Source: Mesorhizobium sp. WSM3862 | Lineage (GTDB): Bacteria > Pseudomonadota > Alphaproteobacteria > Rhizobiales > Rhizobiaceae | Assembly: GCF_002294985.1 (NCBI RefSeq) | Contig: NZ_NSGE01000004.1 | Span: 620,001-684,000, forward strand | Direction of reading: 5' to 3' | Length of the DNA stretch: 64,000 bases | In this document: positions 1 through 8,700 of the stretch, in pieces | How positions within the stretch are numbered: the first letter of the stretch is position 1 | How the letters are laid out: the number at the start of each line of letters is the position of its first letter | Program-made: the position numbers and the translations under genes | Notes under the pieces: model-generated | What the model was told of the DNA's origin: nothing | What the model saw: only the letters and a program-made list of their open reading frames with translations | Database searches by the model: none

Positions 1-1244
1 AGCGTGGCGAAGGAGATGTCCTGGCCGTCGAACATCACCTTGCCGCTCTGCGGGTCGTACATGCGCATGATCAGGTTGAGGATCGTCGACTTGCCGCCGC
101 CGGAAGGTCCGACCAGCGCCGTCATCTTGCCGGCCGCCAGGGTCAGGTTGAGCTGTTCGAAAACCGGCGGGCTCTCGGGATAGGCGAAGCTGACATTGTC
201 GAAGCGGATTTCGCCCGGGCCCGGCTGCAGCGGCTTGGCGCCGGGCTTTTCGGCCAGCGTCAGCGGCCGGTCGGCAAGCTGGAACATCATGCGCACGCCG
301 ACAATGCCGGTCTCCAGCGAGATGCGGACGCGCGCCAGCCGCTTGGCCGGCTCATAAGCGAGCAGCAGCGCCCCGATAAAGGCCATGATGTTGCCCGGCA
401 TCTGGCCGCCCTGCAGCACCAGGAAGCCGCTGATGAAGACTGCGCCGGCAATCGCCAGACCGGCAAGCGTTTCCATCACCGGGCTGGTGGCTGCCTCGAG
501 CGTCGCGATGTTGTTGGCGCGGTTCTGTACGTCCGACACGGCCTTGTACATGCGCTTGCGCATCGCGCCTTCGAGATTGAAGGATTTGACGACGCGCACG
601 CCGATTGCCGTTTCCTGCATCACATGCACGATCTGGCCGAGCGAGCGGAATTCCATCTTGGCGATCTGACGCACGCGCTTGAGAATGCTGTTGACGCCGT
701 AGATCGCCACCGGTCCGACGACGAAGCAGATCAGCGACAGCGCCGGCTGCTCCCAGACCATCACTGCGACCAGCACGATCAACGTCACCAGATCGCGCAC
801 ATAGGACGTGACGACGAGGTCGAGCACGCTGCGCGCGGCTTGGGCGTTGTTGGTCATGCGGGTGATCAGGTCGGACGACGAGGTCGAATGGTAGAATTCG
901 ATGCCTTGCGCCAGGATCCGGTCATAGATCTTTCGCTGCCTATCGGCGATGATGGCATTGCCGACCCGGCTCATGAAATAGGCCTGAACGAAGGTCGCCA
1001 GGCCCTTGAGGACGAAGATAGCGGCGACCGCGGCCGCGATCAGGTTGACGCGATCCGCTCTCTTGTAGACCACGAATTCGTTGGTGATCTCCTTCAGGAT
1101 CCATGCGCTTGCCCCCGTCATGGCGGCCACCACCAGCATCGACACAATGGCCGCGCCATAGCCGAATTTATGCTCCCGGAAAGATTCTCGTACCAGCCTT
1201 GCGACAAGGCGCTGGTTCTCCGTCGAGCGGAAGAAGCGAAACAA
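1..1244 (-). CDS. ABC exporter half-transporter (membrane domain fused to ATPase), 3' end outside window
   Basis: Reading the minus strand gives an N-terminal multi-helix membrane domain followed by a nucleotide-binding domain, the layout of MsbA/multidrug-type exporters that work as dimers in the inner membrane. The Walker A motif GPSGGGKST lies at about 85-111; the signature and Walker B motifs are beyond the window edge. An in-frame stop at 1266-1268 limits the N-terminus and no ATG precedes the first membrane helix. The best start is TTG at 1244, eight bases after an AGGA, giving MFRFFRSTEN. The substrate cannot be told. The codA-like gene starts divergently 166 bp away. Confidence 0.85.
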   Translation of the reverse strand, partial: MFRFFRSTENQRLVARLVRESFREHKFGYGAAIVSMLVVAAMTGASAWILKEITNEFVVYKRADRVNLIAAAVAAIFVLKGLATFVQAYFMSRVGNAIIADRQRKIYDRILAQGIEFYHSTSSSDLITRMTNNAQAARSVLDLVVTSYVRDLVTLIVLVAVMVWEQPALSLICFVVGPVAIYGVNSILKRVRQIAKMEFRSLGQIVHVMQETAIGVRVVKSFNLEGAMRKRMYKAVSDVQNRANNIATLEAATSPVMETLAGLAIAGAVFISGFLVLQGGQMPGNIMAFIGALLLAYEPAKRLARVRISLETGIVGVRMMFQLADRPLTLAEKPGAKPLQPGPGEIRFDNVSFAYPESPPVFEQLNLTLAAGKMTALVGPSGGGKSTILNLIMRMYDPQSGKVMFDGQDISFAT

Positions 1245-1410
1245 ACGGCCGATCCTGTGTCTGGCTTAGCAAATTTCGGATTCGCCACGGGGGCGAGAGG
1301 CGGCTTATAGAGCGAGTTGGCGCCGGAGGAAACGCCGGCAGGGAAGAAACGGCTGCGGCGGGCCGCCTTTCCGATCACGATAACGCTGATTCTACCAAAG
1401 GGATGATGAC

Positions 1411-2691
1411 ATGGATTTCGACCTCATCGTGCGCGGCGGCACGCTGCCGGACGGCAGGATCGCCGATATCGGCATCGCTGGCGAAACCATCGCCGCGATC
1501 GAGCCTCAGTTGCAAGGCGCAGCTCGGAGCGAGGTCGACGCGCGCGGCAATCTTGTCACGGCGCCCTTCGTCGATCCGCATTTCCATATGGACGCCACGC
1601 TCTCCTATGGCATTCCGCGCATCAACGCTTCGGGCACGTTGCTCGAAGGCATTGCGCTCTGGGGCGAGTTGAAGCCGCTCCTGACGCATGAGGCCGTGCG
1701 CGACCGCGCGCTCGCCTATTGCGACTGGGCGGTGTCGATGGGCCTGCTTGCCATCCGCACCCATGTCGATGTCTGCGACGACCGGCTGCTTGCCGTGGAA
1801 GCTCTGCTGGACGTGAAGAAAACGGTCGCGCCCTATCTCGACCTGCAGCTGGTCGCCTTTCCGCAGGACGGGTTTTATCGCTCGCCGACGGCCCGCGAAA
1901 ACACAATCCGGGCGCTGGATATGGGCGTCGACATCGTCGGCGGCATCCCGCATTTCGAGCGCAGCACGGGCGACGGCACCCGCTCGGTGACGGAGCTCTG
2001 CGAGATCGCGGCGAAGCGCGGCCTGATGGTCGACATGCATTGCGACGAGACCGACGACCCGCTGTCGCGCCACATCGAGCAGCTTGCCTATGAAACGCAG
2101 CGCCTCGGCTTGCAGGGCAGGGTGGCGGGCTCGCACCTAACCTCGATGCATTCCATGGACAATTACTACGTCTCGAAGCTGTTGCCGCTGATCGCCGAGG
2201 CCGGCGTCTCTGCGATCCCCAATCCGCTGATCAATATCATGCTGCAGGGGCGCCACGATACTTTCCCCAAGCGGCGCGGCCTGACCCGGGTGAAGGAGAT
2301 GCTGGCGCTCGGCATCCGCGTCGGCTGGGGCCAGGACTGCGTGCTCGACCCATGGTATTCGCTGGGCACGGCGGACATGCTCGACGTGGCCTTCATGGGC
2401 CTGCATGTCGCGCAGATGTCGAGCCCGGCCGACATGGCGCGCTGCTTCGACATGGTCACCAACGTCAACGCCGCCATCATGGGGCTTGATCATCTCGGTC
2501 TGACCGTCGGCAAGCGGGCGAGCCTTGTCGTGCTCGATGCCGGCAATCCGATCGAGGCCGTCCGCCTGCGCCCCGAGCGCCTCTATGTCATCGCCAGGGG
2601 CAAGGTGGTAGCCGAACGGACCAGGCAGGACACGCGGCTGTCGATCGCCGGTCGGCCGGAGAACCTCAACCGCAGGCACAAATCCGCGTAG
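1411..2691 (+). CDS. codA: Cytosine deaminase-like amidohydrolase (CodA family)
   Basis: 426 residues, the same size as E. coli CodA, and alignable to it from memory along its full length. It is a metal-dependent amidohydrolase expected to deaminate cytosine to uracil in the cytoplasm. Visible motifs are the HxH pair (His57, His59), RTHVDV, MHCDE (His210, Glu213), SHLTSMH and GWGQDCVLDPW. Asp309 matches the catalytic Asp313 of E. coli, but the next residue is Cys310 where E. coli has Asp314, a position lying against the C5 edge of the base. Substrate preference may therefore differ (5-methylcytosine, isoguanine or another pyrimidine). An EamA transporter follows 83 bp downstream. Confidence 0.85.
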   Translation: MDFDLIVRGGTLPDGRIADIGIAGETIAAIEPQLQGAARSEVDARGNLVTAPFVDPHFHMDATLSYGIPRINASGTLLEGIALWGELKPLLTHEAVRDRALAYCDWAVSMGLLAIRTHVDVCDDRLLAVEALLDVKKTVAPYLDLQLVAFPQDGFYRSPTARENTIRALDMGVDIVGGIPHFERSTGDGTRSVTELCEIAAKRGLMVDMHCDETDDPLSRHIEQLAYETQRLGLQGRVAGSHLTSMHSMDNYYVSKLLPLIAEAGVSAIPNPLINIMLQGRHDTFPKRRGLTRVKEMLALGIRVGWGQDCVLDPWYSLGTADMLDVAFMGLHVAQMSSPADMARCFDMVTNVNAAIMGLDHLGLTVGKRASLVVLDAGNPIEAVRLRPERLYVIARGKVVAERTRQDTRLSIAGRPENLNRRHKSA

Positions 2692-2774
2692 CGCCAGCCG
2701 ATTTCCGCCGCTGGTCTTACGGATCGTCCGAATTTCCCTCCTCAAAGCGACAGATTGCGAGTAGGGAGCCGGGC

Positions 2775-3698
2775 ATGGCCCAGTTCCTCGCCCGCAATCT
2801 CACGATCAAGAATGTCCTGCTCGCCGGCATTCTCTTGATGCTGGCCGGCGACTTCATGTTCGCGCTGAACGACGCGATGGGCAAATGGCTGGTCGCTTCC
2901 TTCTCGGTCGGTCAGGTAGTGTTGGTTCGCTCCATCGGCGCCTTCTTGGTGCTTGGGCCGATGATCGCCAACCAGGGCGCAGGCAAGCTTTTTCAGGTGG
3001 AAAGGCCGGTGCTGCAGGTCCTGCGCGTCGCGGCGACCACGCTCGATACCGGGCTGTTCTATGCCGCGGTCGTCTATCTGCCGCTCGCCGACGTGATGAG
3101 CTTCTACATGGCCGGACCGATCTATGTCGCCGCGCTCTCGCATCTCCTGCTCGGCGAGAAGGTCGGCTGGCGGCGCTGGCTGGCGATCCTGGTCGGCTTC
3201 TGCGGTGTGCTGATCATCCTGAAGCCATCGTCGGCCGCGTTTTCGCTGTCATCGGCCTATGCGCTGATCGGCAGCATTGCCTTCGGCTTCGCCATCATTC
3301 TCGGCCGGCGTTTGCGCGGAACGAGTGACACGACGCTGGTCACCTGGCAGACCATCGGCACGTTGATTGTCGGCGGCGTTCTGACCATCGGCGCCTGGCG
3401 TACGCCGTCGGCGCTCGATTTCGGCGCCATGCTTTTGCTCGGCATCGTCTCCTGCGCCGCCCATCTGATGATCACCCGCGCGCTGAAGCTGGCGCCGGCG
3501 TCAACGCTGGCGCCGCTGCATTACAGCCTGCTGCTGTGGGCCATTGTCTTCGGCCTGGTCTTCTTCGGCGATGTGCCGAGCCCGCGGATACTCGCCGGCT
3601 CGGCCATCGTTGTGCTCGCCGGCATCTTCATCTTCCATCGCCAGAAGGTGGTGGAAACCGTCGTGCCGCCCGAGAACGTGCCGAAAGGCGTCAACTAG
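2775..3698 (+). CDS. EamA/DMT-family transporter
   Basis: 307 residues made of about ten hydrophobic segments in two EamA repeats, typical of inner-membrane metabolite exporters of the drug/metabolite superfamily (RhaT/RarD/YdcZ relatives). The ATG at 2775 follows GTAGGGAGCC, giving a usable ribosome site. It follows the deaminase gene on the same strand, so co-transcription and export of a base or related metabolite is possible, but nothing in the sequence fixes the substrate. The C-terminus is short and hydrophilic (QKVVETVVPP region). The next gene converges from the minus strand after 15 bp. Confidence 0.8.
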   Translation: MAQFLARNLTIKNVLLAGILLMLAGDFMFALNDAMGKWLVASFSVGQVVLVRSIGAFLVLGPMIANQGAGKLFQVERPVLQVLRVAATTLDTGLFYAAVVYLPLADVMSFYMAGPIYVAALSHLLLGEKVGWRRWLAILVGFCGVLIILKPSSAAFSLSSAYALIGSIAFGFAIILGRRLRGTSDTTLVTWQTIGTLIVGGVLTIGAWRTPSALDFGAMLLLGIVSCAAHLMITRALKLAPASTLAPLHYSLLLWAIVFGLVFFGDVPSPRILAGSAIVVLAGIFIFHRQKVVETVVPPENVPKGVN

Positions 3699-3713
3699 GA
3701 TCCAGGCCTGCGC

Positions 3714-4610
3714 TCACCCCTCTCGCACAGCAGCGAGGTGCCGTGAAAACTCCGGCGTCTCCATCAGCGCCTTGCAGCGGGCGAAGCGTCCGTCCGCATA
3801 GGCGCGGAAATCGTCGACCGGGTTGTTGTTGGCGAGCTGGATCAGCCCCCACAGCGTCCAGAGCAGGTCGCACATGGCCTTGTAAATGACGACGCGGCCG
3901 CGCTCGGCCGGCCTTGCTTCGCCGCCGAAATAGGCGCGCATCAGCTCTTCGTCCTGGCCGGCGTCGAACTTGCCTTCGACCGAGAGGTCGCCGAGATCCC
4001 ACAACGGATCGTTCATGCCGGAGTACTCCCAGTCGACGATCCACATCCGCTCCCCGGTATCGAGAAAGTTTTCGCAGAGCGGATCGCAGTGGCAGGCAGC
4101 AAGCTGGATCGGGTGCGTGACCAATGCTTCGCGCACGCTGCCCGCCTCGCGCACCACGTCGTGATAGCCGGGCGGCAGGGCCACATCCTTGGTCGACAGT
4201 ACGTTCAGATAGTCGTCGATCATCGCAAACAGCTCGAAGCGGAAGGGGAAGACCGCGCCGGACGCATGCAGCTTGCGGAAGGCTGCGCCAGCACGCGCCG
4301 GACTGCCCTGTCTGGCCTTGAACTTTTCCGGCGACATGGTCTCGGCGTCGGCGACGAAGCGCGTTGCCATCAAGCCGGATGCGGGATCGGCAAAAAGCAC
4401 CTCCGGGCTGACGCCGGCCTTTGCCGCCTCGCGCGCCGCCACCGCCTCGTTGGCGCGGTTGATATATTCCTCCGTGCCCTTCCCGGGAATGCGCAGGCAG
4501 ACCTCGCCGGCCTTGTAGACACGGTTGGTAAGGCCGCCCAGCCGCTCCAGCGGCCCCTTGTATCCGGCAAGCGCCGGAATGGCGGCCAGCGCCGCGCGCG
4601 CCTCCTCCAT
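3714..4610 (-). CDS. Choline/thiamine kinase-like phosphotransferase (APH fold)
   Basis: 298 residues. The aminoglycoside-phosphotransferase/choline-kinase fold is shown by the Brenner loop CHCDPLCENF (HxDxxxxN) and the metal-binding IVDWEYSG near the C-terminus; the N-terminal lobe has GGLTNRVYK. Family members phosphorylate small hydroxyl compounds such as choline, ethanolamine or thiamine with ATP in the cytoplasm. Start: ATG at 4610 has AAGGGG six bases upstream, better than the in-frame ATGs at 4616 and 4628. A second 298-residue member lies at 7804-8700; the two are only distantly similar in the motifs, so not a recent duplication. The methyltransferase at 4712 starts divergently 102 bp away. 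Confidence 0.8.
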   Translation of the reverse strand: MEEARAALAAIPALAGYKGPLERLGGLTNRVYKAGEVCLRIPGKGTEEYINRANEAVAAREAAKAGVSPEVLFADPASGLMATRFVADAETMSPEKFKARQGSPARAGAAFRKLHASGAVFPFRFELFAMIDDYLNVLSTKDVALPPGYHDVVREAGSVREALVTHPIQLAACHCDPLCENFLDTGERMWIVDWEYSGMNDPLWDLGDLSVEGKFDAGQDEELMRAYFGGEARPAERGRVVIYKAMCDLLWTLWGLIQLANNNPVDDFRAYADGRFARCKALMETPEFSRHLAAVREG

Positions 4611-4711
4611 CGTCATCCCCTTAACCATCACGCCATGTTTATGGCGGAACGGTTCCACAGTTTTTGCCGCTTGGCTACCATGGCCGACACGAATCGGCGG
4701 CGGGAGCGGCA

Positions 4712-5344
4712 ATGGCGGACGGCAAGCAAAACAGCGCGCTAAGCGCGGCCTATGCCGCAACACGGCCGGACGAAGTGGCCGCAATCTACGATAGCTGGGC
4801 CGAAACTTACGACGCCGATATGTCGGCGGCCGGCTATCGCCATCCGACCATCTGCCTGGCCCTGCTGGCCCGCCATCTGCCGCGCGGCGCGGAACCTGTG
4901 CTCGACGCAGGCGCCGGCACCGGGCTGATCGGCGAATGGCTCGCAATCACCGGCTATCCTCGTGTCGAGGCGCTCGACATCTCGCAAGGCATGCTGGACA
5001 AGGCCGGCGCCAAGGGCGTCTACACGGCGCTGCATCGTCTGGCGCTGGGCGGCGCCCTGCCTTTCGCGGACGGTGCCTATGCCGGCATCGTTTCGGCGGG
5101 CGTCTTCACCTCCGGCCATGTCGGCGTCGAGGGGCTGGACGAACTGATCCGCATCTGCCGTCCAGGCGGCTTCATCGTGCTGACGATCAAGAACACGCTC
5201 TGGCAGGCCGGCTTTGCCGATCGCATCGCCGCGCTCGAAGCGGAGGGCGTCATAACCCGGCTTGAAGAGACACCGCCTTACGCCTCGATGCCCGGCGAGG
5301 CCGATGCGGTGCCAAGCAGGGGTCTCGTGCTGCGCGTCGGTTGA
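4712..5344 (+). CDS. Class I SAM-dependent methyltransferase, METTL27/WBSCR27-like
   Basis: 210 residues. The N-terminal DSWAETYDADM stretch followed by motif I LDAGAGTGLIGEWL and the ALDISQGML motif II places it in the class I methyltransferases near the METTL27 (WBSCR27) group, whose substrates are small molecules or unknown. FADGAYAGIVSAG and the C-terminal LTIKNTLW segment are as in that group. Start: ATG at 4712 with GGGAG seven bases upstream; a longer reading from 4664 lacks a ribosome site. It sits between two kinase-like genes and converges on the flavoprotein gene with a 12 bp gap. A role in the neighbouring methylamine-type pathway is only a guess. Confidence 0.75.
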   Translation: MADGKQNSALSAAYAATRPDEVAAIYDSWAETYDADMSAAGYRHPTICLALLARHLPRGAEPVLDAGAGTGLIGEWLAITGYPRVEALDISQGMLDKAGAKGVYTALHRLALGGALPFADGAYAGIVSAGVFTSGHVGVEGLDELIRICRPGGFIVLTIKNTLWQAGFADRIAALEAEGVITRLEETPPYASMPGEADAVPSRGLVLRVG

Positions 5345-5356
5345 CCGCTTTCCTGC

Positions 5357-7807
5357 TTAAGCCTTTATCTTCTCTCCGGCCGGATCGTACATCGGCTCGA
5401 GATGGATCTTTGCCGGCGTGCGCTCCATCGCCACCACCAGTTCATAGGCGCCCGAGGCGAGGAAGTCGTCGCTGACGCCATCGGCGTTGCGCACATAGCC
5501 ATATCCGATGTTCTTCTCCACCGTATAGCCATAGCCGCCGCTGGTGAGATAGCCGACCGGTTGGCCGTTGCGCAGGATCGTCTCGCGTCCGGCCAGGACG
5601 ACGTCCGGATCGTCGACCGTGAAGCCGGCAAAGCGTTTCGTCAGCGGCTGTCCGGCCGATTTCTCCAGCGCCCGCCGCCCGATGAAGTCGTTGTTCTTCC
5701 TGAGCTTCACAGCCCAGCCCAGGCCCGCTTCCTGCGGCGTGTCGTTCGGCGTGATGTCCGCCCCCCAGGCGCGATAGCCCTTTTCCAGCCGCAGCGATTC
5801 CAGCGCCCGGTAGCCGACCGGGCAGATGCCATGCTGTTTCCCGGCTGCCATGAGGGCATCAAAAATCTCGCCCGTCGCGGCGATCGGCACATGCAACTCC
5901 CAGCCGAGCTCGCCGACATAGGTCACCCGCAGCGCCCGCACGGTGTGGCCGGCGATGTCGATCTCGCGCGCGTGGCCGAAGGGGAAGGCGGCGTTGGAGA
6001 CATCCGCACCCGTTACCGCCGACAGCACGTCGCGGGCGCGTGGCCCCATCAGCGACAGCGTGCCGAAATCCTCGGTCACGTCTTTGAGCGCCGCGTCGAG
6101 TTCCTGGCCGAGATGGTCGCCGATCCACGAAAAATCATGCGTGCGGAAACCGGTGCCGGTGACGATGTAGAACCTGTCCTCGCCGAGCCGTGCCACCGTG
6201 AGGTCTGCTTCGATGCCGCCGCGCGTGTTGAGAAGCTGCGTATAGGTCAGCCGGCCGACCGGCTTGTTGATGTCGTTGGCGCAGATCCAGTCGAGCGCCC
6301 TCAGCGCATCGGCCCCGGTCATCTCATATTTGGCAAAGGAGGATTGGTCGAAGATGCCGACTTTCTCGCGCACATGCCGATGTTCCTCGCCGACCGCCTC
6401 GAACCAGTTCTGCCGGCCCATTGAATAGACGTCTTCCGGCTTGATGCCGTCGGGCGCGAACCAGTTCGGCCGCTCCCAGCCGAGCTTCGAGCCGAACACG
6501 GCGCGGTGCTCTCTCAGCCGCTCATAGAGCGGCGAGACGATGCGCGGCCGGCCCGAGAGATATTCCTCATGCGGGAAGCCGATGGTGTAGTGCTTGCCAT
6601 AGGCCTCGAGCGTGCGGTCGCAGACCCATTGCCGGTCGCGGTGCAGGTTGGAAAAACGCCTGATGTCGACCACCCAGAGGTCGAGCGGCGCCTCGCCGTC
6701 GACCACCCATTGCGCCAGCACCCAGCCGGCGCCGCCGCCGGACGCGATGCCGAAGGCGTTGAAACCGGCGCCGACGAACATGTTGGCGCATTCGGGCGCG
6801 ACACCAAGGATGAAATTGCCGTCCGGCGTGAAGCTTTCCGATCCGTTGATCATTTGCTTCACGCCGACATTGGCCAGCGCCGGCACCCGCTCGATCGCCT
6901 GCGCCATATGCTGCTCGAAGTGGTCGTAATCATCATCGAACAGGCGGAACGCCCAGTCCTTGGGTACGTCGCCCCCTGGGAGCTCAGTCGTCCAGGCCTG
7001 CGGGTTCGGCTCATAGCCGCCCATCACCAGCCCGCCGACCTCTTCCTTGAAATAGGTGCGGCGGTCGGGGTCGCGGATTGTCGCGTCGTTGGCCAGCCCT
7101 TCGAGCTTCTCGGTGATGATGTACTGGTGCTTGACCGGCTGCAGCGGCACGTTGATGCCGGCCATCGCGCCGACCTGCCTTGCCCATTGCCCGGCGCAGT
7201 TCACCACCTTGTCGCAGGCAATGTCGCCCTTTTCGGTCTTCACCGCGGTGATGCGTCCGCCCGTCATCTCGAATCCGGTGACGCGCGCGTCCTCGAACAG
7301 TTTTGCGCCATGCATGCGCGCGCCCTTGGCGAGCGATTGCGTGATGTCGGAGGGGCTGGCCTGACCGTCGGTCGGCAGCCAGGAGGCGCCGACGAGGTCG
7401 CCGGTTTCCATCAGCGGCCACATGCGCTTCACCTCGGCGGGCGACAGCAGCTGCATGTCCATGCCGAAGCTTTTTGCCGTCGTCGCCAATCGCTTGAACT
7501 CGGTCCAGCGATCGGCGTTGGTGGCGAGCCTGAGGCACCCGGTCATTTTCCAGCCGGTCGCCAGTCCCGTTTCGGCCTCGAGCCCCTTATAGAGCTCGAC
7601 GGAATATTTGAGCACGCGGGTTATCGAGGCCGACGAGCGCAGCTGCCCGACCAGTCCGGCCGCGTGCCAGGTCGAGCCCGAGGTCAGCTTGCCTTGCTCC
7701 AGCAGCACCACGTCGGCCTTGTGGTCGCGCGCCAAATGATACGCGGTCGAGCAGCCGATGATGCCGCCGCCGATGACCACGATGTCGGCATGGCTGGGCA
7801 AGGTCAT
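5357..7807 (-). CDS. Dimethylglycine/sarcosine dehydrogenase-like FAD enzyme with GcvT domain
   Basis: 816 residues. The N-terminal DAO-type FAD domain starts with DIVVIGGGIIGCSTAYH and carries GSTWHAAGL, in which His48 corresponds to the residue that binds FAD covalently in dimethylglycine and sarcosine dehydrogenases. The C-terminal half is a GcvT/aminomethyltransferase-like folate domain (GTGFRTHDF, GPRARDVL, RVTYVGELGWELHVP, ESLRLEKGYRAWGADI). Such enzymes demethylate N-methyl amines and pass the one-carbon unit to tetrahydrofolate. The ATG at 7807 overlaps the TGA of the upstream kinase (ATGA), so the pair is translationally coupled. The exact methylated substrate is unknown; length is typical of the family. 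Confidence 0.85.
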   Translation of the reverse strand: MTLPSHADIVVIGGGIIGCSTAYHLARDHKADVVLLEQGKLTSGSTWHAAGLVGQLRSSASITRVLKYSVELYKGLEAETGLATGWKMTGCLRLATNADRWTEFKRLATTAKSFGMDMQLLSPAEVKRMWPLMETGDLVGASWLPTDGQASPSDITQSLAKGARMHGAKLFEDARVTGFEMTGGRITAVKTEKGDIACDKVVNCAGQWARQVGAMAGINVPLQPVKHQYIITEKLEGLANDATIRDPDRRTYFKEEVGGLVMGGYEPNPQAWTTELPGGDVPKDWAFRLFDDDYDHFEQHMAQAIERVPALANVGVKQMINGSESFTPDGNFILGVAPECANMFVGAGFNAFGIASGGGAGWVLAQWVVDGEAPLDLWVVDIRRFSNLHRDRQWVCDRTLEAYGKHYTIGFPHEEYLSGRPRIVSPLYERLREHRAVFGSKLGWERPNWFAPDGIKPEDVYSMGRQNWFEAVGEEHRHVREKVGIFDQSSFAKYEMTGADALRALDWICANDINKPVGRLTYTQLLNTRGGIEADLTVARLGEDRFYIVTGTGFRTHDFSWIGDHLGQELDAALKDVTEDFGTLSLMGPRARDVLSAVTGADVSNAAFPFGHAREIDIAGHTVRALRVTYVGELGWELHVPIAATGEIFDALMAAGKQHGICPVGYRALESLRLEKGYRAWGADITPNDTPQEAGLGWAVKLRKNNDFIGRRALEKSAGQPLTKRFAGFTVDDPDVVLAGRETILRNGQPVGYLTSGGYGYTVEKNIGYGYVRNADGVSDDFLASGAYELVVAMERTPAKIHLEPMYDPAGEKIKA

Positions 7808-8700
7808 GATCTTGTCCCGTATCTCGTCCGGTAGTTTTCCAGTGCAGCGTCGAGCCGCACCAGGTTTTCTTCGGTATAGGCGACGTAGTCGATGCCGGGC
7901 GCGTCGAGATAAAGCTCGGAGACCATGCTCCACATTGCCTCGCGCAGCAGTGAGGCGCATTGCATGGCCGCGTGCGAGCGGCGGATCTCGCTGTCCGGCT
8001 CCTTCATGAAATAGGCGGTCAGGAAGGCGAAGGATTCCTCGTCGCTCATGCCCGCATTCGAGGCGGCGCCGGCCAGATCGAACATGGCCGTGTTGAAGCC
8101 GGCATATTCGAAATCGATCAGCCACAGCCGCTTGCCGTCGTCGAGGATGTTGGCCGGCAAAAGATCATTGTGGCCGAAGACGATCGGCAAAAGCTTCTGC
8201 GCCCGTTCGAGCTCGTCGGCTAAAGCGAGATAGCGCGGCAGCTCGTCCTTCTTGCGGCTGCCGCCTTCCTCGAGCGTGCGCGCATAGTCGCGGATGACAT
8301 GAAAGACCCAGAACATGAAACCGGCGCCGGAGACGTGGTTCGGCATCTCGCGGTGAAAGCGCCGCAGCAGCGCCGCCACGCGGCCGAGATCGGCGCGCAC
8401 ATCCTCGGCGAGGAAGGTCCTGGCGCCGAGAAACTGGGTCACCAGAATTCCGGGCTCGGCGTAGTGGACGGCTGGCGCGAAACCGGCCGCATGCGCCGCC
8501 CGCGCCGTCATCACCTCGCGCTCGCGAAAGACATGGTGGAACGGGAAGTCCTGGCCGAAGCGCACCACGTGCCGGCCGGCGGCGTCGGTAACGACATAGT
8601 TGGCGTTGCTGAGGCCGCCGGGCAGCGGCTCGATCTCGATGCCGCCGCTCCAGCAGGGCAGGGCGCGGATGCGGTCTTCGGTGGTTGCGGCGGCGCTCAC
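7804..8700 (-). CDS. Choline/ethanolamine kinase-like phosphotransferase
   Basis: 298 residues when started at GTG 8700, which has AGGA eight bases upstream; the frame is open to a TTG at 8733 with no good ribosome site. Motifs: GGLSNANYVV in the N-lobe, the catalytic loop FGHNDLLPANIL (HxDxxxxN) and the metal site LIDFEYAGFN. It is expected to phosphorylate a small alcohol such as choline or a related amine. It overlaps the downstream flavoprotein by four bases, and follows a possible attenuator at 8776-8855. Pairing a kinase of this type with a demethylating flavoprotein suggests processing of an N-methylated hydroxyl compound, by inference only. Confidence 0.8.
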   Translation of the reverse strand: MSAAATTEDRIRALPCWSGGIEIEPLPGGLSNANYVVTDAAGRHVVRFGQDFPFHHVFREREVMTARAAHAAGFAPAVHYAEPGILVTQFLGARTFLAEDVRADLGRVAALLRRFHREMPNHVSGAGFMFWVFHVIRDYARTLEEGGSRKKDELPRYLALADELERAQKLLPIVFGHNDLLPANILDDGKRLWLIDFEYAGFNTAMFDLAGAASNAGMSDEESFAFLTAYFMKEPDSEIRRSHAAMQCASLLREAMWSMVSELYLDAPGIDYVAYTEENLVRLDAALENYRTRYGTRS

